This document shows, in pieces, positions 11,203 to 20,321 of a stretch of 64,000 bases of DNA. Source of the DNA: Petrosia ficiformis (Eukaryota; Porifera; Demospongiae; Haplosclerida; Petrosiidae); NCBI GenBank assembly GCA_947044365.1, contig OX345642.1:4525598-4589597 (forward strand). The letters are read 5' to 3'. Within the stretch, counting starts at the first letter, position 1. Each line of letters begins with the position of its first letter. Made by a program: the position numbers and the translations under genes. The notes under the pieces are model-generated. The model was not told the origin of the DNA, searched no databases, and saw nothing but the letters and a program-made list of their open reading frames with translations.

Positions 11203-14200
11203 TTAATAGGTCTCAGCTTGAAATCTTTCTTGAGTTGCAAACATATGATAGTATTGCTTGACATGGCCAAACCTCAGTTGTACTTTAGTACATCTGCCTA
11301 CGCAATTATTCTGACTGTTGCCAGTTATCTGTGTTGATGATAGAAATGCATTAAAATACATACAGTAGCTGAGTTTTTATTCAACCTTATATTTTTTATC
11401 ATGCTCATTTTCTTCCAAAGTACAGTTCAGTGTAGTGTAATTGAGAGCATTTTTAAGCAGATATATTTCTTGTTCACCTACAAAATGTGAGTATTATATT
11501 TTATTATTATTATGCAGGCAGATATACATATGTAAAAAGTATATATGTACCATCTGTACATATAATTATATGTATATTTATGTATGTATAATGCATGTTG
11601 CTAAAATTATACATACGTATTTCACATTCACCTGCTAACTGTTCAAATCCTTTTATCAATGGTTCACTTTGAGATAGTGAAAATGTATCCTTCACTTTCA
11701 CGTGATTAGCAAGCACTCCATGAGTAACAACCATAGGGTAGTACTGATGATCAACATGGTCAATCCTCAGATGCGGATTTGTACATGTTCCTGTGTGACT
11801 ATTGCCAGTTATCTTTGTGGACAGAAACACATCAAAATACACATAGCACATACATACAAGAACAAACCTCCTGAATTTCATGTGAAGTCCAATAAAGCTC
11901 ACTTTGAGATAGTGAAAATGTATCCTTCACTTTCACGTGATTAGCAAGCACTCCATGAGTAACAACCATAGGGTAGTGCTGATGATCAACATGGTCAATC
12001 CTCAAATAGGATTTGTACATGTTCCTGTGTGACTATTGCCAGTTATCTTTGTGAACAGAAACACATCAAAATACACATAGCACATACATACAAGAACAAA
12101 CCTCCTGAATTTCATGTGAAGTCCAATAAAGCTCACTTTGAGATAGTGAAAATGTATCCTTCACTTTCACGTGATTAGCAAGCACTCCATGAGTAACAAC
12201 CATAGGGTAGTGCTGATGATCAACATGGTCAATCCTCAGATGCGGATTTGTACATGTTCCTGTGTGACTATTGCCAGTTATCTTTGTGGACAGAAACACA
12301 TGAAAATACACACATCACACATACATACAAGAACAAACCTCCTGCATTTCATGTGAAGTCCAATAAAGCTCACTTTGAGGTAGTGAAAATGTATCCTTCA
12401 CTTTCACGTGATTAGCAAGCACTCTATGAGTAACAACCATAGGGTAGTACTGATGATCAACATGGTCAATCCTCAGATGCGGATTTGTACATGTTCCTGT
12501 GTGACTATTGCCAATTATCTTTGTGGACAGAAACACATCAAAATACACACATCACACATACATACAAGAACAAACCTCCTGCATTTCATGTGAAGTCCAA
12601 TAAAGCTCACTTTGAGGTAGTGAAAATGTATCCTTCATTTTCACGTGATTAGCAAGCACTCCATGAGTAACAACCATAGGGTAGTACTGATGATCAACAT
12701 GGTCAATCCTCAGATGTGGATTTGTACATGTTCCTGTGTGACTATTGCCAGTTATCTTTGTGGACAGAAACACATCAAAATACACATAGCACATACATAC
12801 AAGAACAAACCTCCTGCATTTCATGTGAAGTCCAATAAAGCTCACTTTGAGATAGTGAAAATGTATCCTTCACTTTCACGTGATTAGCAAGCACTCCATG
12901 AGTAACAACCATAGGGTAGTGCTGATGATCAACATGGTCAATCCTCAGATGCGGATTTGTACATGTTCCTGTGTGACTATTGCCAGTTATCTTTGTGGAC
13001 AGAAACACATCAAAATACACACATCACACATACATACAAGAACAAACCTCCTGCATTTCATGTGAAGTCCAATAAAGCTCACTTTGAGGTAGTGAAAATG
13101 TATCCTTCACTTTCACGTGATTAGCAAGCACTCCATGAGTAACAACCATAGGGTAGTACTGATGATCAACATGGTCAATCCTCAGATGCGGATTTGTACA
13201 TGTTCCTGTGTGACTATTGCCAATTATCTTTGTGGACAGAAACACATCAAAATACACACATCACACATACATACAAGAACAAACCTCCTGCATTTCATGT
13301 GAAGTCCAATAAAGCTCACTTTGAGGTAGTGAAAATGTATCCTTCACTTTCACGTGATTAGCAAGCACTCCATGAGTAACAACCATAGGGTAGTGCTGAT
13401 GATCAACATGGTCAATCCTCAAATGTGGATTTGTACATGTTCCTGTGTGACTATTGCCAGTTATCTTTGTGGACAGAAACACATCAAAATACACATAGTA
13501 CATACATACAAGAACAAACCTCCTGAATTTCATGTGAAGTCCAATAAAGTGCTATTGAATTAGTAATAGTTTTGACAGCAATACTCGTACAATGATTCTG
13601 CCGTTCACCTGAAAGTATAATTTTATTTAGGTAACAATAAATAACCAGAGCCCTTCTTTTATTTACCTGCCAGTTGGGTGTAATGTTCAAGTATCATAAA
13701 CCTCTTTACCAATATTTCAATTGCGTGAGTCAGTAAAAAATTCAATTTGTTAATAGGTCTCAGCTTTAGAAATCTTTCTTGAGTTGCAAACATATGATAG
13801 TATTGCTTGACATGGCCAAACCTCAGTTGTACTTTAGTACTTGTGCCTACGCAATTATTCTGACTGTTGCCAGTTATCTGTGTTGATGATAAAAATGCAT
13901 CAAAATACATACAGTAGCTGAGTTTTTATTCAACCTTATATTTTTTATCATGCTCATTTTCTTCCAAAATACAGTTCAGTGTAGTGTAATTGAGAGCATT
14001 TTTAAGCAGATATATTTCTTGTTCACCTACAAAATGTGGGTATTATATTTTATTATTATTATGCAGGCAGATATACATGTACATATGTAAAAAGTATATA
14101 TGTACCATCTGTACATATAATTATACGTATATTTATGTATGTATAATGCATGTTGCTAAAATTATTTAATTGTAGAGCCCTGAACATACGTATTTCACAT

Positions 14201-14653
14201 TCACCTGCTAACTGTTCAAATCCTTTTATCAATGGTTCACTTTGAGATAGTGAAAATGTATCCTTCACTTTCACGTGATTAGCAAGCACTCCATGAGTAA
14301 CAACCATAGGGTAGTGCTGATGATCAACATGGTCAATCCTCAGATGCGGATTTGTACATGTTCCTGTGTGACTATTGCCAGTTATCTTTGTGGACAGAAA
14401 CACATCAAAATACACATAGCACATACATACAAGAACAAACCTCCTGAATTTCATGTGAAGTCCAATAAAGTGCTATTGAATTAGTAATAGTTTTGACAGC
14501 AATGCTCGTACAATGATTCTGCCGTTCACCTGAAAGTATAATTATATTGAATATTTAGCAATGCACTATTAAAATTTAACCTTTTGCAGCTTCTCCAAAA
14601 CACTGCAAGAGAATAAAAACAATTATAAACATTTTAGTTAAAGAGCACAACAT
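11203..14653 (-). CDS. Receptor-like paralog with amplified exon; membrane and tail exons lost
   Basis: Exons: 14581-14653 (signal peptide MLCSLTKMFIIVFILLQCFG), 14441-14529, 14205-14385, 13935-14026, 13667-13877, 13520-13608. Six fused 180-nt exons follow (13285-13464, 13048-13227, 12811-12990, 12576-12755, 12339-12518, 12102-12281), then a damaged one (11868-12046), then 11632-11812, 11386-11477 and 11203-11328. Modules match the gene at 3922-7463. The exon at 11868-12046 lacks one base and reads into a stop. It is phase 0-0, so skipping it would restore a 737-aa frame. The last exon has a 2-bp deletion giving a stop at 11203-11205, and its homology ends at ~11130, before any membrane exon. 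Either a secreted paralog or a decaying gene; array misassembly is also possible. Confidence 0.5.
11868..13519 (-). repeat. Tandem array of seven exon-containing 236-237-bp units
   Basis: Each unit is a 180-bp exon plus a ~57-bp intron (gtttgttc... to ...tccacaaag). The exon begins I-T-G-N-S-H-T-G-T-C-T and ends L-Y-W-T-S-H-E-[IM]-Q-E. Its end is the end of the short exon fused onto a long exon after S-Q-S-E. Units at 12102, 12339 and 12576 match those at 12811, 13048 and 13285 at an exact 709-bp offset, including the I-I-G-N variant, so a three-unit block was itself duplicated. The seventh copy (11868-12046) is 179 bp. Confidence 0.9.
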
Positions 14654-14800
14654 CTTCCAGCTACTTCAACTATAATGACAGCTAGCTAGCTGTAGATCGC
14701 ATGGCCTATATATAAACGCTTCTAAAACCACACCTACAAGCGCGTTTACCTAGTACCTTTGCGCGCATTTACGCGTACGTTATGTTGCCTAGTTACCAAT
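14654..14800 (-). promoter_or_regulatory. Promoter with TATA box, paralogous to 7464-7645
   Basis: A TATATATA block at 14707-14714 sits ~55 bp upstream of the start codon (minus-strand reading). The stretch 14718-14800 repeats the conserved words seen before the other paralog (cttctaaaaccacacctaca, agcgcg, gttgcctagttacc). Confidence 0.5.
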
Positions 14801-15388
14801 AAACTGAAGAGCTGATTTGAGAGGATCAACAAAGACATCGACAAGATTGCTGCAACTATAATTTTATTTTGATAATGTACTTAAACCATAACCACATCTC
14901 CCAATCATTGTACAGGCTGTGCCATAACTGAGTGTCAGTACAGCAAATTTGACTGACAGAGCAGCTGTTGCCCAGGCCCATGCCCGGCCCGGGCCCAACC
15001 TCTGCAGAGGGTTGGGTCTGGCTTCGAGAGACTAATCGATAGTACGCAAATGAGTATAAGATTAGCTATTTATAGTTGCATAATTAATGGTTAGCCCCGA
15101 ACCGAATTTTGTTCCTTCTGCTATATACTATATAGTAGTGAACGAATCAGTAAACCAGCTGAGTCAACTTCATATTGAAATGTTCTTGCATTGGTCTGAA
15201 TAATTCGTGCATGAATAATCAATAAAATTATGATGGTGGCAAGCTACAACCTACAAAAAAAAAAAAGAGTTCAACTCACTTGTTGAAGTGATTACACCAA
15301 TATTAGCACCCAATTGTGAAATTTGCAATCATTACTCAGTACACTGTGTGACAAAGACATGTTTAAGCATTGAAATCGACTTCATATA
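14801..15388. other. Intergenic, no gene seen
   Basis: Contains a short GC-rich inverted repeat near 14975-15020 (gggcccaacctctgcagaggg) and poly-A at 15253. No coding exon recognised. Confidence 0.4.
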
Positions 15389-18201
15389 GAGTATGGGAGG
15401 GTATTATGAGACATGTAACTATTTTTCATCATAACTTCAATTCTAAAAACTTTTAAAACTCGAAATTTGAAAAGAAATTTCTTTAAGCATGATATTTTAC
15501 AATATATTTGTGTGTGAAAAAAAAGTATTGAATTACAATACATACAAAAAATTCATTATTCAAGTTGTACCAATTATGAGACAAGTGTTGGTATTATGAG
15601 ACACTATAAAATTCAAATGATGAACACAAATTTAAGGTTCAGAAGTTTATACCTGACATTCAAAGCAATATTAGAAGTCAAGAATCTCCTCCTCTCTTGT
15701 ATAACCAGTACATTTCAGATCATACCATGCCTCACAGCTGTCGCAGCACACCCACACATCGCCTTCATCTGGATAGACAAAACCACACTTAGGACAATAG
15801 CACTGTCTTCATCATCTTCATCTTCAGCAGAGTTTTCTTCCTCATTTACCACAGAGTTTCCTTTCTGTTGCTGTGATTTTCCAGGTTTCACTTTCAATTT
15901 ACTTTCCTCAGGTTTCTTTTGAAGCTTCGGTTTCTTTCCCATTTTTTTCTTCTCCTTTTCTGCCTCCTTTACTTTCTTTTTTTTCTTCTCTCTCTGCCTT
16001 CCTTTTCTCTCTTTCCAATCTTCTAGCTTTCTTAGCTTGCTGTTCAGCTACCTTTGCAGTTTCCTGTGACTTTATTTTCTCCAGCACTTCTATGTCTGTA
16101 ATGCACACAGCCTTTTTATTAAGACCCTCCTTGCGCTTTCTTTTCTCAGTAGCTTCTTTTGGTTTTGGTAGAACTAAAACTTCTGATAGGACAGCAAAAG
16201 AATCAGAAGCTCCAACAGATGATGACAATGTCCCAGATTGTGACTCTACACTGAGTTAATTACTGAAACAATGCTCCCTACTGGCATCAGTGGGGTGATT
16301 AATTCGAACCCATGCTTCATAATCGGGATCTTGTAGATCATAACCTTCTTGAAAACGACGTTCGTACAACCTCTCTTGTTCAGATGTACATAGCAGATCA
16401 TTGGACTGAATGTCATCCAGCTGTAAGTCAGTCAGCTTAATTACCAAATCAACACTTGCCTGTTCTGTTTCACAATCTACTACTGCTGCCAGCTTTTTTG
16501 TGACTGTACCATCACTAGAGGATTGTTCTTTGTGACCCTCGCTACTAGTGGGTTTTTTAGGACATTGAAAGGCTTTGGAGGGTGCCAAATCTCTATCATC
16601 GATAGCTCCTGGATTTAAAGGATAAACACTACTCTTTCTAAAACCACTCATGATATTCACAGGAGTGTGTGAACTAGGCCATGCTGATCCAATTAAAGAT
16701 GCTATCAGATCTGTGGTAATTACACAACCAGGGTTTTTGGCAATATACATGGCACAGGCTTTGGAGAAGTTGGCTTTGAATGACTTGAAGACACCTACAT
16801 CCAACGGCTGCAATATGTGACTTGTATGTGCAGGTAAACAGAGGAGATGAATATCATTAGCACGAGCTAACTCGATCAGTTCAACGGAGACATGTGATGC
16901 ATGACCATCCTGAATTAGAACCACAGGTCGAGCTGGAGGAATATTCTCCAAGAAGAATTTGAACCATTCCAAATAGACTTCTTTGGACATCCAACCACTC
17001 TCAGTTTTACTGAAGAGAGTTCCAGGAACAGCCCCTTTCCTAAGATGATCAGGTACGCTCCTTTTACGAGGAAAAACTAAGCATGGTGGCAATACAATAG
17101 CAGATGCAGAAACACACGATAGAATTGTGTGGGTTTTCCTCGTTCTGCTGAAGAAATGGTATATACTTTATGGCAACCTAATTCAGCTATCACTTTGCCT
17201 GGTCTATGGACAATGCTAACTCCAGTCTCATCTGCATTAAATATCTGCATAGGCTTGGAAATTACATTTAACTTGCCATAAATAGCCCCCAGTTTACCAA
17301 AAAAGTCACTGATGTTTTCTTTGTTGGAACTTAAAGCACGACAATAGGCCAATGATTGGGGCATGCGAACAGTCAAATTAGGGTGTCATGACTTGAAACC
17401 ACCATCGACCAGCCTTTTCATTTTTGAAAGCATGGGGCCTCTTGCATTTTTCAACAATAATATATACCATATGCATTACAGCTTCCCTTGTAAGCCCATA
17501 ACCCATATCAGCCATCTGTATTAAACAATGCACAATTCTTTCTTCTTCTTCTTTGGTTAAGATCGTTGCAGGCCCTGGTCGACAATCAAGGTCCACTTTG
17601 CCTGTCACTCTTCTCCTTAATGTTTCGACAGGTACATTATACAGCCTTCCTGCCTCTCTTAATCCTTTACCTTGATTCTCCACAGCTGCTCTCATGCTTT
17701 CGTCACTCCATAATTTTCTGGTTTTCATTAGTATAACTCAGATCCCTATGATCACGAAAAAATATTTATTATCATGATTATAATTACGTATTTTTCACTA
17801 CTGGAGAGCATTATATAAACGCTATCTACTACTGACAGGTTAACTGTTCTATTTAAAAAGCTAAAACGAATTTACATTCATCTCACCGGGAGAAAGCGGG
17901 CTCAGTCCCGTATTTTGACGAAATAGAGACACTTGATTCAATCAAAAATCCCAAAGAAAACAGTCCTGCAGAACAACTTAGTCGTCCACCATTTATAAAA
18001 TCCAAATGTCTCTACTGAGCATGCTCAGAAATCCAACCAATATGGCGTCATCGTTGCGGTTGCGTATTTTCGTAGCTTACTTTGTTTCTGGCTTTTAAAA
18101 AATTTGTGGTAAATTGTCTATGTGTAATAAACTAGTAACAATAACTTCTTTTGTTTGTGTGTCCCATAATACCTACCGTCTCATAATGCCTACCCATACT
18201 C
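15389..18201 (-). mobile_element. pogo/Tigger-like DNA transposon, decayed, with PHD finger
   Basis: 2813-bp element with 24-bp inverted ends (15389-15412 and 18178-18201, starting GAGTATGGG) flanked by TA on both sides. Minus-strand fragments in order: a helix-turn-helix/CENP-B-like region (17378-17728, KLWSDESMRAAV...LRRRVTGK), the DDE core with NADETG (17077-17376) and IQDGHASH...LPAHTSHILQPLDVGVF (16256-17092), a Lys/Glu-rich linker (15908-16228) and a PHD-type zinc finger at ~15690-15800 (C-x-C-P-K-C...W-V-C-C-D-S-C-E-A-W-Y). Frames change at ~17385, ~17085 and in the 15.7-15.95 kb linker, with in-frame stops at 16256 and 17385, so the transposase is dead. Subterminal copies of tattatgagac occur inside both ends. 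Confidence 0.92.
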
Positions 18202-18292
18202 TAACTATAATTTTCACCAATAAAATTGAATAACAAAACATTATTATTGTTGTGGGAAATTTTTATTTTGTTTCTATGGTAATACATTAACA

Positions 18293-20245
18293 TCACCAAA
18301 GAATTCGTTCCGGGGCACCAAAATTCATCTTGTGTGAAAACAAATAGTGCATCTGTTCATAATGTTCTATTTTAAAGTCTGTCAAACCTTCTTTCTGTGC
18401 CAACTTCCGGGACTCTTTAAAAAGATGTAAATAATTGCGTTGATTGGTCTTACGAAAAGCAATATGACAATTCAAAAGTTGTGTGCAGTTGGTTAGTAAA
18501 TGAAATACATGACTCAGAGGAATATTATTGCCAATCAATATGAGGTCTATGAGTTTATTGTTATATCCTTCTTCAGGTACTAATGACACGAAGAAACCAT
18601 TGGAAATATTCATCTGATAGCACAAAATGGTAAGATGCTTCAGTTTTGAGTAAATTCCTATATCTTCCGGCAATACAAGAGTGGTAGAATGTCCTTCAGT
18701 AATAACACAAAGTTCTTCAAGTACTTTACAGCTATGTAACACCTCCCCTAAAGAACATCTATTGAAACATTTTGGAATATGAAGCTTGAGGTAAAGGAGA
18801 CAGGCCAAGTTAGAAATCATAGGCAACATACTCTGTTGAATTAAAGGACTTTCACATTCAGCACATGATGTCATATGGTGAACTTGCAAAGCTGTTAGTT
18901 GCTTCATAGATTTCAGTTGGTCTGACATAATTACATAGTCTGCAACTGGCACATGAGAGATACGCTTACTGCTTCTATCTTTAATAACACTAGATTTAAC
19001 ATGTGGTAGAAATGCACAAGGAGTTGTGGCCAAATATTTTAGTGAACTGATGTTAGCTAACAAATTCCATAGATCTTCTTTATCAGGTACATAAGAGGAG
19101 TGCACTATATTCAATCCTTGAAGTTTTTTACAGAAAATTGGCAATAAATATAATACTTCATTGATTGAAACTAATTTTCCATCAAAATCTATAAACCTTG
19201 TGGATGAAAAGTTCAGTTCAACCAAATTTGGAGTTTGGGAAAACAAAACTTCTAGAAATCTTATTCCCGGTAGGCGATGGTTATTAAAGTCTAAGCATGT
19301 GACATTAACACCATGTTCGCTATAGAGGACTGGTGGTATATTATCATTTGAAGACGATTTTAAGGAACCACATATATAGGTATTACACTCAAATAATCGT
19401 GGAGAAACAACCTGCTGTATATATATCAGTGGTGAATCATAGCAGTCAACTTTAGTTACGAGGTGAGAGATACCGGAGTCGTAATTATATAGTGGTTGTT
19501 GATAAAAAGGTATGAATGTAGGTCTACTTTTAAGTAAACAATACACTGAGGCAATTGCATGATGATCTACAGTACACTGCAGTGAAAATTTACATTCAGA
19601 AATCTGAAAAAAATGGACAAGACTCTTGTCCATCACAAGAGCTACATATGGAGGTCTGAAGTTGTAATTTGCCCATATAGTGAAAAAATCATTTGGATAT
19701 GTAAATTTACTATTCAAATGCAAAACGAGATACTGCAGAGATGAGAACTTAGTGAGGTGTTTTTCAAATGATTTGAACTGACCCTCAAAGTGGGTTAGGT
19801 TTGGAAGAGCAGTTTGGATTTTTGTCATTGCTAAATCAGTGATTATAAATCCACACAAACTAAGTCTTCTTAAAGCATTACATGATGTTACATTGTGTAC
19901 ATACTTAGAACTAAAAGGAATTTGACCATGGAGTTGAAGTGTATGTACTCGGGACTGAGAGATTTTCAAAATATTTTTAACATATTTCTCATTCCTACAC
20001 TGGTTAGGAGTGACAATCACTTCTTTCCACAATGATGGGTCACTGAGGGCTGCATAGAACGACTTCGAAATAAGTCTCAAAGACATTTTATCTCTGTTAT
20101 CTAGGAAACGACATATGTTGAAGATAATCTCCAGAGGTAGTGAATTAAATAGTGAATTACTTTCAGCAGCAAGTGGAATAGAGCAGATATCATCCTGCAT
20201 TCTTACTTGGTCTGAATAATCAACTTTTCTCCTTTTTGCCTCCAT
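18293..20245 (-). CDS. F-box protein with leucine-rich C-terminal region, 650 aa
   Basis: Single-exon gene. The F-box lies at residues ~32-78 (LPLEIIFNICRFLDNRDK...SLRLISKSFY...PSLWKEV), preceded by a basic KRRK. The remaining ~570 residues show irregular leucine-rich periodicity (LRRLSLCGF, LVELNFSSTRF, LKHLTILCY), as in FBXL-type substrate receptors. By family knowledge such proteins link SKP1-cullin-1 ubiquitin ligase to a target; the target here is unknown. I chose the start at 20245 (MEAKRRKV). An upstream in-frame ATG at 20323 would lengthen it by 26 residues, but it overlaps the RPS4 start codon and would need transcription to begin inside RPS4. Not assigned to a named FBXL. Confidence 0.8.
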   Translation of the reverse strand: MEAKRRKVDYSDQVRMQDDICSIPLAAESNSLFNSLPLEIIFNICRFLDNRDKMSLRLISKSFYAALSDPSLWKEVIVTPNQCRNEKYVKNILKISQSRVHTLQLHGQIPFSSKYVHNVTSCNALRRLSLCGFIITDLAMTKIQTALPNLTHFEGQFKSFEKHLTKFSSLQYLVLHLNSKFTYPNDFFTIWANYNFRPPYVALVMDKSLVHFFQISECKFSLQCTVDHHAIASVYCLLKSRPTFIPFYQQPLYNYDSGISHLVTKVDCYDSPLIYIQQVVSPRLFECNTYICGSLKSSSNDNIPPVLYSEHGVNVTCLDFNNHRLPGIRFLEVLFSQTPNLVELNFSSTRFIDFDGKLVSINEVLYLLPIFCKKLQGLNIVHSSYVPDKEDLWNLLANISSLKYLATTPCAFLPHVKSSVIKDRSSKRISHVPVADYVIMSDQLKSMKQLTALQVHHMTSCAECESPLIQQSMLPMISNLACLLYLKLHIPKCFNRCSLGEVLHSCKVLEELCVITEGHSTTLVLPEDIGIYSKLKHLTILCYQMNISNGFFVSLVPEEGYNNKLIDLILIGNNIPLSHVFHLLTNCTQLLNCHIAFRKTNQRNYLHLFKESRKLAQKEGLTDFKIEHYEQMHYLFSHKMNFGAPERILW

Positions 20246-20321
20246 CTTCGGGTTAATTATTTCTGGGGCGGAGACTGTAATTTGCGCATGCGCTTTATGA
20301 CTTCTCTTTTCACTCGAAAGC
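20246..20321. promoter_or_regulatory. Short bidirectional promoter with NRF-1-type palindrome and TOP tract
   Basis: 76 bp separate the F-box start from the RPS4 start. TGCGCATGCGC at 20283-20293 is a perfect NRF-1-like palindrome. A pyrimidine run cttctcttttc (20301-20311) next to the RPS4 ATG resembles a 5' terminal oligopyrimidine start, as expected for ribosomal protein mRNAs, and implies a ~20-nt leader. Confidence 0.6.

Noticed and set aside
11868..13519. CRISPR-like array
   Set aside because: Regular ~237-bp period with exon content, no short repeat/spacer alternation, and a eukaryotic context.
11441..14484. Many 60-100-codon plus-strand frames in the array (M-I-S-K-H-S-M-S-N-N-H-R...)
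   Set aside because: They are antisense shadows of the minus-strand amplified exon, which has the splice sites and correct phases.
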